Shown here: in pieces, positions 24,665-36,262 of the stretch | Numbering within the stretch: position 1 is the stretch's first letter | How the letters are laid out: every line of letters begins with the position of its first letter | NCBI GenBank assembly: GCA_946811185.2 | Contig: OX328112.1 | Span: 17,837,215 to 17,901,214 of the forward strand | DNA: 64,000 nt | From: Hippopus hippopus | Lineage: Eukaryota > Mollusca > Bivalvia > Cardiida > Cardiidae | Reading direction: 5' to 3' | Notes under the pieces: generated by a model | The model's database searches: none | What the model was told of the DNA's origin: nothing | What the model saw: the letters and a program-made list of their open reading frames with translations, nothing else | Translations under genes and position numbers: made by a program

Positions 24665-26790
24665 TAGCTCACCTGAGCACGAAGTGCTCAAGGTGAGCTT
24701 TTGTGATCGTGCTGTGTCCGTCGTCAACTTTTACCTTGTGTACGCTCTAGAGGCTACATTTTCAGTCAGATACTCATGAAACTTGGTCAGAATATTTGTC
24801 TTGATGATATCTCGGACGAGTTGGAAAATGGGTCATGTCAGGTCATAAACTAGGTCACTAGGTCAAATCTTAGAAAAACCTTGTGTACGCTCTAGAGGCC
24901 ACATTTTCAGTCCAATACTCTTGAAAGTTGGTCAGAATGTTTGTCTTGATAATATCTCAGATGAGTTCGAAAATGGGTCATGTCCGGTCAAAACCTAGGT
25001 CACTAGGTCAAATCTTAGAAAAACATTGTGTACGTTTTAGAGGCTACATTTTCAGTCAGATACTCATGTAACTTGGTCAGAATGTTTGTCTTGATGATAT
25101 CTCGGATGAGATTGAAAAAGGGTTAGGTTGGGTCATAAACTAGGTCACTAGGTCAAATCTTAGAAAAACCTTGTGTACGCTCTAGAAGCCACATTTTCAG
25201 CCCAAAACTCTTGAAAGTTAGTCAGAATGTTTGTCTTGATAATATCTCGGACGAGTTTGAAAATGGGTCATGTTGGGTTAAAAAACTAGGTCACTGGGTC
25301 AAATCTTAGAAAAACATTGTGTACGCTCTAGAGGCCACATTTTCCGTCAGATACTTATGAAACTTGGTCAGAATGTTTGTCTTGATGATATCTCGGAAGA
25401 GTTGGAAAATGGGTCATGTCAGGTCAAAAACTAGGTCAAATCTTAGAAAAACCTTGTGTACGCTCTAAGAGGCCACATTTTAAGTCCAATACTCTTGAAA
25501 GTTGGTCAGAATGTTTGTTTTGATGATATCTCGGACGAGTTGGAAAATGGGTCATGTCGGGTCAAAAAGTAGGTCACTAGGTCAAATCGTAGGAAAACCT
25601 TGTGTACGCTCTAGAGGCTACATTTTCAGTCAGATACTCATGTAACTTGGTCAGAATGTTTGTCTTGATGATATTTCGGACGAGTTTGAAAAAGGGTCAT
25701 GTTGGGTCAAAACCTAGGTCACTAGGTCACTAGGTCAAATCTTAGAAAACCTTGTGCACACTCCAAATCTTAGAAAAACCCTGTGTACGCTCTAGAGGCC
25801 ACATTTTCAGTCAGATACTCATGAAACTTGGTCAGAATGTTTGTCTTGATGATATCTCGGACGAGTTGGAAAATGGGTCATGTCAGGTCAAAAACTAGGT
25901 CACTAGGTCAAATCTTAGAAAAACATTTTGTACACTCTAGAGGCCACATTTTGAGTCCAATACTCTTGAAATTTAGTCAGAATGTTTGTCATTATGATAT
26001 CTTGGACAAGTTCGAAAATGGGTCATGTCTGGTCAAAAACTAGGTCACTAGGTCAATTCTTTGAAAAACCCTTTTTACGCTCTAGAGGCCACATTTTTGG
26101 TCCAAAACTCTTGAAATTTGGTCAGAATGTTTGTCTTGATGATATCTCGGACGAGATTGAAAAAGGGTTAGGTTGGGTCAAAAACTAGGTCACTGGGTCA
26201 AATCTTAGAAAAACCTTGTGTACGGTCTAGAGGTCAGATTTTCAGTTCAAATTTCTAAAAAGTTGGTCAGAATGTTTGACTTGATGATATCTCTGAAGAG
26301 TTCAAAAATGGTTCATGTTGGGTCAAAAACTATGTCACTAGGTCAAATCTTAGAAAAACCTTGTGTATGCTCTAAAGGCCACATTTTCAGTCCAAAACTC
26401 ATGAATCTTCGTCAGATTGTTTGTCTTGATGACATCTCAGACAACTTCGAAAATCGGTCATGTTGGGTCAAAAACTAGGTCAGTAGGTAAAATCTTAGAA
26501 AAAGCCTGTGTATGCTCTAAAGGCCTCTTTTTCTCTCCAATACTTAGGAAAGGTGGTCAGGATCTTGTTTTGATAATATCTACATTGGAAAAATTGGCTA
26601 TGGTTGGCTAAAAAGTAGGTCACTGAGAGAAATTCTAGAAAAAGCTTGTGTACATACTAGAGGCCAAATTTTCAGTCCAATAATTATGAAAGCTTAGTAG
26701 AATGTTTGTCATGATATCTCAAGAGAGATTGAAAATGGGTCATGTTTGGTCAAAAGACTCAAGTGAACGACTTCAGGGCCATCATGGCCC
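24665..26790 (+). repeat. 145-bp tandem-repeat element with conserved ends
   Basis: It begins AGCTCACCTGAGCACGAAGT and ends GGGCCATCATGGCCCACTTG. About 14 units of some 145 bp lie between, each with TTGGTCAGAATGTTTGTCTT, CTCGGACGAG, AACTAGGTCACTAGGTCAAA and GTGTACGCTCTAGAGGCC. TTGGTCAG-like landmarks fall at 24783, 24928, 25073, 25218 and 25364. Related fragments lie at 32033-32528 (inverted) and 32815-33005. The layout suggests a non-autonomous element with a central satellite-like core; the class is uncertain. Confidence 0.9.
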
Positions 26791-27397
26791 ACTTGTTTAT
26801 TAATCGCGCTTCTCTCTGGCGTTGGTAAAGCGTCCTTTCTTTCTTCATCCGCTCCAACCCGACATAGTAGAAATCCTCTATGCTATGGCTACCTTGATTA
26901 AAATGTCTTGGTACAGGTTCAGGTCTGTGTATATTGTTGCTTCTTATATTGGACAGATGGTTGTAGATTCTGGTCTTCAGCATATTCCTCGTTTCACCAA
27001 CGTACACTAGACTTTCACATTTCGCACAACAAATCCCATACACAGTATTTTGTGTACGGCAGTTCATTGATAAATCTGTTTTGACCGAATTACCCCTTTT
27101 ATCTATGATGGGCGAAATAACATTCATCCTACAGATTTTATAATTCCTCAAGCATCCCTTTGTCTCCTGTTCCTTATATTTTATATTGGGTGATTTGCCT
27201 TTTAAAGATTTGTTTGTTTTCTTGTGGACTAACAAGTCAGTTAAATTCTGATCTCTTTTATAAGAAATGATTGGTAATTCCTTGAAAAATTTCCGTAGCC
27301 TATCTGACTTCTTTAGGATTCTTTGATTGTTTTCTAAAAAAATTTCAATGTTTGGTAGGGGTCTACAGTATGTTAATACTAATAAGATTCTTGTCAT
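26759..27397 (-). pseudogene. Penelope-like element remnant: linker plus GIY-YIG endonuclease
   Basis: The 212-codon frame corresponds to the C-terminal part of a Penelope-like retroelement protein. An LTYCRPLPNI start, typical of the end of the reverse-transcriptase portion, is followed by a basic linker with a C-x6-C pair (82-89) and a GIY-YIG nuclease. In the nuclease, VYGI lies at 119-122, YVG at 132-134, a catalytic-type Arg at 143 and a Glu near 196 (REARLINKW). The catalytic reverse transcriptase is missing, so the copy is 5'-truncated. The last dozen codons run into the end of the adjacent 145-bp array element, so the natural C terminus is lost or fused. Confidence 0.8.
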
Positions 27398-27539
27398 TTT
27401 TGAGATACTTTTCTTTCAGTATTACAGGAGAAAGTCCCGGTTTTTTTTATCAGCCTATTTCAACGCGACGTCCACCACATGCCCTTTTTACCCTCTGTGA
27501 ATTAACCTTTCTTTTATCTTTTTTTCTTTCTTTAACATA

Positions 27540-28400
27540 TTCCTCCTCTGTGCTTCAAATCTTGCTTCAAATATCCATATATCAAGATATTAACTCACAG
27601 TATATACATGTATCTAGACCTGTTTAACTCGAAAGCTGCTACAGACGACAAATTTAAGGTGACTTAGAGGGTGGAATCTGACAGTTATAGGACAAAAAAC
27701 ATTGTGGAAACAGGCTAAAATGCTTGTTTTCAGCGGTTTATTCTCTTCCCACAATGTTTACAACCCTCTTGCATAAGGTCGTTGAAACTGATTTTTGTAT
27801 GGCAAATAGCTAAGACACATTTAATTTTGTATAAAATGTTGGTTGTTTCAAAACGTACATTTCCTTATTTAGATTAATGTAATCTATTTGAACATGTATT
27901 AATACATGGAAAATTTATATTGGTAATATCTATACTTAGGCTTGGTCCATTCCTTTGGGCTTGATCTTGTACCGATTAATGTAAATGCATTTTTAGTCTA
28001 AGTTCAAGCTCTTTTGGCGGGATGAATGCTACAATGAATACATCCCGGGACTTAGTATGAATGTTTACGTCAACGTTACCTTGACGTTGCGTGAACAACT
28101 GCGTTGTATCACAGGATTACACTTGAGGAAGGTGGTTGTACCGTCGAAAGCACGTGAGGATTATAATAATTAACATTTATATTTCTCAAGAAGAGGATAG
28201 CATTTTTGTGGATCTACAAGTAGTTAAACACAGACTAAATATATAAATGTTTCTATGTCTTCTTTAAGCAGAGAAATGCATCGGATACTGTTCTGCATGT
28301 GCATTATGTTTGTTGCTTTCTCTCCATTAACGAGAAATGCTTCAAAGCCATTTGTGTTGCGTGCTTCAAATATCCATATATCAAGATGTTAACTCTCACA
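27540..28400. other. Possible Penelope flank: short direct repeats and a ribozyme-like core
   Basis: GCTTCAAATATCCATATATC occurs at about 27562 and again at about 28362, followed by AAGAT(A/G)TTAACTC. Between them, 28100-28180 contains GAGGAAGGTGGTTGTACCGT followed by CGAAAGC. This is similar to the CTGATGA...CGAAAC core seen at Penelope-like element termini. The same segment occurs inverted at about 5020-5080. The hammerhead link is speculative. No coding sequence is visible. Confidence 0.35.
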
Positions 28401-29034
28401 GATGCTCCTGTTTTACATGAAGCCATAATATTGGTTCATGTTTCCCATGTGATGCTTATGTTCTGGTAACCTTTACGAACAAGGCCCAAGAGGGATTAAA
28501 TCGTGTCTGATGTAAGCGCGTGTTTTCCTTGTTCGGTAATTGATGTTATCATTTGTTGTAGAAAACACTGCATCTGCGATCGTTTGGTTAAACATTTTCA
28601 ATTTCGCTATTTTTTCACAATTGCTATCTTAATTCCTTTTGATTATTGTACCCTTCTCACACATTGATGCAATATGGATCAAGTACTGGTCATGTCATAA
28701 TGAAAATCGGAGGTATGAAGATGAAAATAATAAGCAGCCATAAAAATCCGATATCAGAAAGAAATGCTATCTTTAGCAGCTTACAATCATACCAGAGAGA
28801 GGGAAAGCTGTTGATGCCCATACCAGAGACAGGGAAAGCTGTTGATGCTCTATCATGATCTACATTGATTTTGATCACTGCCCGAACTATCATCTAAAGG
28901 TGGTATAGAAGAACTAACGCAAGTGTGTAGTTTAGAACTCATAATTTTTACACGAGTTTAGTAAAATGGACACTCGCCTTGGCATCCTTCATATTTTTAG
29001 TCTTAAGACTTATTCCTTTCACACAACAACATCG
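28401..29034. other. Non-coding, nothing recognised
   Basis: AT-rich DNA. A short local duplication (CCAGAGAGAGGGAAAGCTGT / CCAGAGACAGGGAAAGCTGT) lies at about 28791-28843. No gene is visible. Confidence 0.45.
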
Positions 29035-29320
29035 AGTTTAAACGACCCTTGCGAAGAGAGCGCTTAAAAAACTTTCTGGGAAAAGGAGAAAACCCTGGAT
29101 TCTCTCCTTTTCCCCTTATGAATTCCACCTTTTCAAAGAGAATTTCCATTATTCGAGCCATATTTAATGTATCGTCAACAATAGCTTTCAGCTTTAACAA
29201 ATCGTTAACTTTGTTGTTTGACCTAGAGTTAACAGAGCAAAGGATCAAGTTTACAAGGTTGAACGGGTTGTTGTAAGCTTGTGTAAACTGTAAAACTCTC
29301 CCACCATTGTGGTGCAAGAA
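29035..29320. repeat. Copy of the TTAACTCTTTACC repeat family
   Basis: It contains CGACCCTTGCGAAGAGAGCG, a GGGAAAAGGAGAAAACCCTG hairpin with TTCTCTCCTTTTCCCC, TTCGAGCCATATTTAATG and a GTTAACTTTG-like end. This is the layout of the copies at 41314-41540 and 43201-43429. It is diverged and ends uncertainly. Confidence 0.55.
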
Positions 29321-29542
29321 TTTTCTTGTTCAGCGAAATACACAATTCTGTTTTGTGATAATGTGACTGGATAATGAATAATTGCATAATACTTGCATTT
29401 TCAAATTAATTTAAAATGCATACGCGATACCCTAGAAATAGAATAACACTTACCTAATACCTGAAAATCTTTCGCTATCAAATCATTTATTGCAACTTTT
29501 TAGACGACTCGAATACAGTTCCAGTACAAGTGAAAATACTTC

Positions 29543-29544
<2 letters not shown>

Positions 29545-29574
<30 letters not shown>
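29545..29574. repeat. (TG)n microsatellite
   Basis: About 15 uninterrupted TG dinucleotides, followed by a decayed copy of the GATCAGACTGCA hairpin family (about 29579-29660). Confidence 0.95.
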
Positions 29575-29576
<2 letters not shown>

Positions 29577-29660
29577 AGATCAGATCTCACTATATGCGCA
29601 GTCCGATCTTGATCTACTCTGTCCGCCAAACGGCATTGATTTCGCCGAATGCGGTGAAAG

Positions 29661-32032
29661 AGTTCAGCACTTTTGATAATGTTTCGATAACTGTCATTGA
29701 AGGGCCATTTGTAATACACTGAAATTATCTGAATGTGCAGCAGCTGTTTTAAAATTTAATAAACCATTATAAAAACCCGTTTAATCGTTATGTTCTGTGT
29801 TTCCGTCAGTTTTTAGCTACTTTTAGTCTGAAGTTAGTGTCCAAGAGCCATGTACACAAACCATGCTGAATTCCAGCTCAATTCTTATGATTGTTCTAAA
29901 TTCAAAGGTAACTGGCTAATGATCAGAATGTTCAGTAAGATCTTTTATCTTCACAGTCCATTGTTTGAGTATATAAAATATTCAAGCAAAAACCCGATTG
30001 TCATTGCAATGCATCGGTATGTTTTTTTTTTTTGTTTGTTTTTTCTTGATAGTGAAACCTATTTCATTCCTAAAGCGCTGTTAGGGTTAAAAGTTTGCAG
30101 AAGGATTCAGTTCCAATGTGCTTGTAACAAAAATTTGATCGTCTCAGGGCACTCCTAGCGTCGTATGATAAACTGATAGAAAAATATATTTTACGATCAA
30201 CAAAACAATTATCGGTATTATCAAGGCTGCTGTTCACTTTGTCATCTTTTTTCTAAGTTTCAACTGAAAGAGGGTGGAGCCTTGAAGTTTCTGGCAAAGG
30301 ACACTCCCACGCGATCAGTATCACAAACAGAAATCGAACCAGGATTTACGGATTGCAAAATCCAACGTCTATTCATTAAGTCAGCGGATGACCCCGTTCT
30401 CAGTCGTCTGTCTTTCATTTTCTCCGCATGTTGATGGAACAGTATCCTCTGTGAAATGCATTTCGTAATGGCAAAGTTATTGCTCAGAATTTGCACTCTT
30501 ATCCGCTAAGCCTATATTTTTGTCAGTTTATAACCTTTTCGGCACAAAAAGCGTCGGTGTTTACTTTGTGAAGATAGTGAAGATCCAGTATTAGGCAACA
30601 TAGAATGTGGAGCCTGATCTTTGACATGCACTGTCCGATATTTAAGGGAATAGCGTTATGCAGTATGCAAATTTTGATTACTTTAACCGCTATTTAAGTT
30701 ATTCACTGACTTTATTTATCTTTATCTTCACTTTGGCGTGCTAAGTGTTAAGAGATTGAAATGTTTTCGAAAATACTAAAATAAAGTTTGACATTTTATA
30801 TCCAATACACACGATCTCACGATATCTTGACTAGTTTATTGTCAAACACAATAAGATCTTCCAGAATTACTAGAAGAACACTTCAAATTTATTGTAAGAT
30901 CTAATCTCGCTTCTCGATACAGCGTCATTTCCACCAATTTACGTTGTTTGAACGAGTTCTTCAAAGAGGAGTCATTGTTTTGTTTATCTTGTGCTAAGTT
31001 CAGATTGTAATGTTTTTTCAGTTGTTTGTTCCGCATATTTTTCCCCAAAGAAAGTGTAGAGTTAGTGTCATAGCTCTGTCTTGGTCGCCGAACTGTGTTG
31101 CTTTTCTACGTATTTATTAAAAAGAAATACTGAATATTAAGACAAAAAAAGTGCAAGGGCTACAAAGTCAAAACCTTACCTACAACTCTTGCCTTTGGTG
31201 AAAGAGGTCCACATTTCACTTCATGCCTACTTTTGTATAGTTTCTGCTATGATTTGCTTTATTTCAGACATAAATTGTTTCCCTTGAATGTCTATTTAAA
31301 ATCCATCGGATGTCAAGAGAAAATCAAATAAGTCTTAGTACTTCAAACTTAGTAACCACTCTCATTAACGATGTAAGGGGCTAACCGTTGGCTTCATGTC
31401 TACTGTGTAGTTCTATTCAGATTTAGTTTATTTCATATTAGCATATTTTGTGGACTTATCGTGTGTATATTTTACATTTTAAATCAAGAGAAATGTTCGA
31501 AAGACAGCGAAAAAAGGTCAGTAGGCTACGACTCTCATCATTTATCATAGAAGTGCACTTTTCGCTTTATATCCAGTTTAGACGTTGTGATTTATTTCAT
31601 GCGCAAAAAATTTAATGCCGTTTTATTTTTACATTTATATACAGAAAACACTAGATGACTACAAAGTAGAAAATCCACCTAATGAAAGGAAAAATAATGC
31701 GATTGGTTTAAGCAACAAACTCATTAAACAGTCCTTGCGTTTTCTCAGTCATTGTCGTGACTTAGAGCTATCACTCACATTTCGTGCACTGTTACGGAAA
31801 CAACAGATCTACGCGGCACGACTCGGAAAGATTTATTTTACGATGCAATTTTGAATTTTCCAAAAACCGGAGTATTTCTTCTCGTTTATGAATTTCAAGT
31901 TTCTCGTGACAAGATACACTCCTTGATTTCATTCCGAAATTCTCACAAAGAAAAAAATATATATAGGGTGACGATTTAAGTTCGAGAAACATGCACCGTG
32001 ATCCTTATCCGATTTATTTTCTTCATGGGTTA
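29661..32032. other. Non-coding, nothing recognised
   Basis: AT-rich intergenic DNA. Open frames are 60-100 codons long and unrelated to any family I know. I see no RNA gene and no structured repeat. Confidence 0.45.
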
Positions 32033-32528
32033 AGAGGGCCATAATGGCCCTGAAGTCGCTCACCTAAACCTTTGGACCATACATGACCAATTTCCAATCT
32101 CTTCCGAGATATAATCACAAACATTTTGACAAACTTTCATTATTATTGGACTTAAATTGTACCCTCTAGAGTGTACACAAGCTTTTTCTAAAAACTGTCT
32201 CAGTGACCTGCTTTTAAGCTCAATATTGCTTATTTTCAAACTTGTAGAACTTATCCAGACAAACATTCTGACCACCCTTCATAAGTACATGTATTTGAGA
32301 GAATGTGGCCTGTAGAGTGTACAGTAGGTTTTTCCGAGATTTGACCTAGTAACCTAGTTTTTCATCCAATATCACCCATTTTCATACTAGTCTAAGATAC
32401 CATCAAGACAAACATTCTGATTAAGTTTCAAGATTATCGGACTGATGTGGCCTCTAGAGCGTACACAAGATTTTTTCAAAAATTAAACCTGGTGACCTAG
32501 TTTTTCTTCGCGCCTAGGTGAGCTAAAC
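32033..32528 (-). repeat. Inverted partial copy of the 145-bp tandem element
   Basis: It opens GAGGGCCATAATGGCCCTGA and closes CGCGCCTAGGTGAGCTAAAC, the reverse complement of the end and start of the element at 24665-26790. It holds about three core units (ACAAACATTCTGA, GTGTACA-like, GACCTAGTTTTT). Confidence 0.8.
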
Positions 32529-32814
32529 AGTAGTGGTGAAAGAGCCAGTAAAAAATTCAGCTACCGTCGTAGATCAAGGCTAGTTTGTGCAGAACTTGTG
32601 GAAAGATAGTTTGCGATATAATCCGAATGCCAGCTAAAAATCTTGATATCAAATTATCGGGGGAATATTATTGACTTAACCTTTTACCAAACAATACTGT
32701 CTTTCTACAACCATGCAATAGGAGACTAATATAAATGTTTTGGGAGAGAGCATCCTCTACCCTGCTCTTATGACATTTTCTATTCAATCAAAGACTAGTT
32801 CAATCATTTAGGTA

Positions 32815-33005
32815 CCACTTGTCTTGGTGGTATCTGGGATAAGTTTGAAATTGGGTCACTTCCGATCAAGAAGTAGGTCACTGGGCCAAATCTTCGAAAA
32901 TCGTATGTGCACGTTAAGGGCTATATTATCAGTCTGATACATATGTAACCTTGTCAGAGAGTTTGTTTTGATAGTATCCTAGACAATGTCCGTAAAAGCA
33001 CAATG
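32815..33005 (+). repeat. Fragment of the 145-bp element family
   Basis: It contains GTCTTGGTGGTATCTGGGAT, AAGTAGGTCACTGGGCCAAA and GTCAGAGAGTTTGTTTTGAT, a decayed unit and a half in forward orientation. Confidence 0.6.
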
Positions 33006-33242
33006 GATCGGGGTTAGAAGCCTTACAGTTGAGCTAAGAAGCCCAATAATTCAGAGCGATTAGGCTGATTAAATACTGCCTGTTTCGGACTTCTGAATAA
33101 AACGTGTTGTTTTTTGTGTGTGTGTGTTTACGACATTTTAGCATTGTTAATTCTAGTTTTCACTTGTATCTAGGTTTTTATTTTCCTCATCGGAAAACAA
33201 GCTGTTCTTTCTCGGGTTCATCAAAACTCAGGTCGATTGGTT

Positions 33243-33525
33243 GTATGGTGTTTAACGCCGTTTCAACATTATTTCAGTTACATCGCGGCGGTCAGTGCAC
33301 CTATCTATGCTTTCCTGGAGTTTCTTTTACCAGTACTCCGCACAATATTCTTTCCAAGCCACTGGCTACTTCCCCACTTAACCATCATCGAAACAATGGT
33401 AAGCGATGAGATAGGAATAAATCCTTTCGCAATGACTATCATCAATCCTTGGAAAGAAATTGGCCGAGCCGGGGATCTAACCAGCGACCCTCTGTTCTCA
33501 AGTCTCAAAACTGGGAATGATTTGG
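33243..33525 (-). repeat. tRNA-derived SINE (same family as the TIR copy)
   Basis: The plus strand shows ATGGTGTTTAACGCCGTTTC near the start, then CAGTGCACCTAT...GCTTTCCTGGAGTTTCTTTT. A tRNA-like head with CCGGGGATCTAACC lies near 33470-33485. Over most of its length it matches the SINE inside the Polinton TIRs. Confidence 0.7.
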
Positions 33526-33589
33526 TACAGGATTAAACCAGTCAATTTAGATTGGGCTCTGGAAACACTCAACACTGTCTTTATATAAT

Positions 33590-33835
33590 TGGCCTGCAAC
33601 ACGCGAAAAAGGGGCATTCGGACATCTGCGTAAAGTGTCGTCTCGGATCAGCCTGCGCAGTCCGCGAAGGCTAATCCGAAACGACACTTTACGCTTTTAT
33701 GTAATTTTCTGTTTTTCGCAAGTCTACTGTAGCGCAAAATCTAATGTAGTCGTAAAGTGCCGTCTCGGATCAGCCTGCGCGGATTGCGCAGGCTGATCCG
33801 AGACAACACTTTACGCAAATGTCCGAAAGGCTTTT
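33590..33835. repeat. GACGACACTTTACGC hairpin element (MITE-like)
   Basis: Its ends are CAACACGCGAAAAAGGGGCA and a decayed partner. It contains two palindromic blocks of CGTCTCGGATCAGCCTGCGC / GCGCAGGCTGATCCGAGAC type, each flanked by TAAAGTG and CACTTTACG. It is related to 53433-53690 and 54285-54525. No coding capacity. Confidence 0.8.
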
Positions 33836-34400
33836 GCAAACTTTTTTGGAAAAAGACAAAATGCTGGTTACCAGCAATTTTTCCCTTTTCAAGAATGTTC
33901 TCTACCCTGGCAAAGGCATTTTTTTTTTTTTTACAATTTAAAGCCATATTTAATTTGTCGTCTAATTGGATCTAAAAAAAAAAAAATCCAAACGTTTGTT
34001 CGTTGCTATAGAGTTAACAGGTGAAGGAAATAGTATCAGCATATTTATCGTCAGAAAATAAAAAAAAACCCGGAGAATGTCATTCCAAAACGTTTTTTAG
34101 TCCGTGTATTTCGAAATTGTAGCGTGATCCAAAAACAGATCTAGTTAAACACATTGCTCTTTGCAGTTTTTTATTATAATAAAGAACAAATTTTGACTTT
34201 TCGAAAACCAAAAACATCTGCAGATAACATGTAAGTAGTAGCTCAGATGATGGCATATTTTGTTAAAGAGTTGAACATATTATGTTACAAGCGTTTTTTC
34301 TTTCCCGACAATGTTTTTAAAAGCCTTCTTCAGGGTCGTTAAACATGAAGGTTTAAATGTTAACTTAACACTTTAGGTTTCAATTGCCATTAAATATGCC
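33836..34400. repeat. Fragments of the TTAACTCTTTACC family
   Basis: Segment 33836-34020 contains AAAATGCTGGTTACCAGCAA, AATGTTCTCTACCCT and CATATTTAATTTGTCGTC. Segment 34255-34400 contains CCGACAATGTTTTTAAAAGC and TTCAGGGTCGTTAAAC. Both are diverged pieces of the repeat interrupted by the Polinton. Confidence 0.5.
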
Positions 34401-35839
34401 CTTCTGCTAATAAATGAGCTTTTTGTCCAAAATTTAGAAGTAAGTCTCGTATGGCCTAGATTCAAGATCGGAATGTACTTTCTGTGCAGTCTGATATTCG
34501 TTTACATCGTCCGCAAGAGCAAGTGATGCCTATGGTAACGAAAAAAAATGGATTAACATCTGATTTCAAGATACGAATCTCTCCGCCAAACACAGACCGA
34601 TCATTTATTTTTCCAATTTCAAAGAGAAAACAGAACCTTAAAATGGGAAAACTCGACATGAAAGAATGATCCGATTCATTTTCGTTATCAGATTAAATCT
34701 TTTTGGTAGCTGTTAACATGGTAAGGCAAGACTTACTTCTGTTCATATTCTCTTTGTAAACATTTTTTCTCTGTTCGACGTAGCTGCATAAGCTGGGTTT
34801 TGACCTACTTCTTGGCCTAAGTCTGAAATGAAAAGATTGTAATTTGCGATTTTTTTTTTAAAAATGTAGACATATTTATTCTGTTGGTCTCTGTACAAAG
34901 AAGTTTCAATATTCCAGTAACTCTTGCGTCGTTCATCTTGTTTGAAAAGATCTTTCTTCTTGCAGATATAGCCACTTATTTCATGATTGTATTTTTTATC
35001 GGTTTTGATCATATGAAGTGTAGTCTACAGGACATATGGTTAAAAGACCCAGTCTCCCTTTGTATTAAGAAACTTATCTTTTCATTGATTGTAAATTTGA
35101 AAATGTGTGTGGGGGGAGGGGGTTTAAGCTGAAATTTAGTCTACATGATACAGCGTCCAAAAATGCTCAAAATCTCCCAATGATGTGATAACCTGACATT
35201 GGCAAATACCGAAATTCCTTCTGTATTTATTTACAATAGGGTCCTTACAAAAGTGTAAGACTTAACATAGATCAATTTAATTTTTTTCCGAATAATCCCG
35301 TGCTTTAGCGAGCCGTAAGAAAGGTACATTGTGGGAAAATTAGATAATGCTGGTCACCAAGAAAAAAAAAATGTCGATCCATTTCTATACCACACAGATT
35401 TTTTATTTATTTCAAAGAGAAATCTAAAGCTTCGAAACGAAAGAATGAACCAACTCACTTTTGATACTTTTTTTATCACAGTAATGTTAAACGGGTTGTT
35501 AATATGCCAAGTGTTAATAAGCTAAGGCTATTTTTGTGATTGTTATTTTTTCCACTGGGATACTTTTGTCGAAACGTAGTCCCAATGACAAATAGTAACA
35601 AAACATTATATCTTATTGATATGGGAAACTTAAACATTTCAAAAACCAACCGTGCTTATACACAAATTTGCAAGATGGTAAAGTGCGAGTCTGTACTGTA
35701 GACACTTCTCAGGCTTTTAAACCACAGGGTTTTTGTTTGGATACATTTAAGGGGTTAATGGTGGAATTTTGAACTTTTAAGGAAAATGGTATTTTTTGCC
35801 TTTTGTGCTAAATTTCATCGACTGACATATGCATTTTCT
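34401..35839. other. Non-coding, one decayed hairpin repeat
   Basis: A decayed GATCAGACTGCA-type hairpin lies near 34465-34520 (CTTTCTGTGCAGTCTGAT). The rest is AT-rich DNA without recognisable genes. Confidence 0.45.
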
Positions 35840-36262
35840 TTTATGCTTTTCAGTACTTAATAGAAATCTGACAGTGAATTATATCCTCATAATTCATCGG
35901 TAAATTTTATAACTTTTATTTTTGACATACCTCGAACATTTACAGAACATGAATGAATTTTTAGTGAACATCATGTTTTATAACATCCCTCATGGCGTCA
36001 TTATGACAGCTAGTCCATATCCGACTAGATTGAATATATCTATTTCGCTTGAAAAACGCACATATTTTTCATGGTCAGTAAAAATTTGACATTGAAAGAA
36101 AAGTGAAGAGCATAATTTTAGAAATAAGGTAATTGTTTGATTCAGTGCCTGATCGAAATTTCTGTCATCGAGCGAAAAGCAAAGGCAGTGTTTTCACCCA
36201 TGGCTTCGCCACTCATGAAAATATTGCCCTCGATTTTCACTCGATGAAAATTTCGATCATAC
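35840..36262 (+). repeat. Dispersed repeat, copy 2 (partner at 2330-2712)
   Basis: It matches 2330-2712 in order and orientation, and carries an extra internal stretch of about 60 bp near 36040-36095. Confidence 0.65.

Noticed and set aside
25828..26611. Open frames in the 145-bp array
   Set aside because: These are translations of tandem units, truncated at irregular points and without coding signature.
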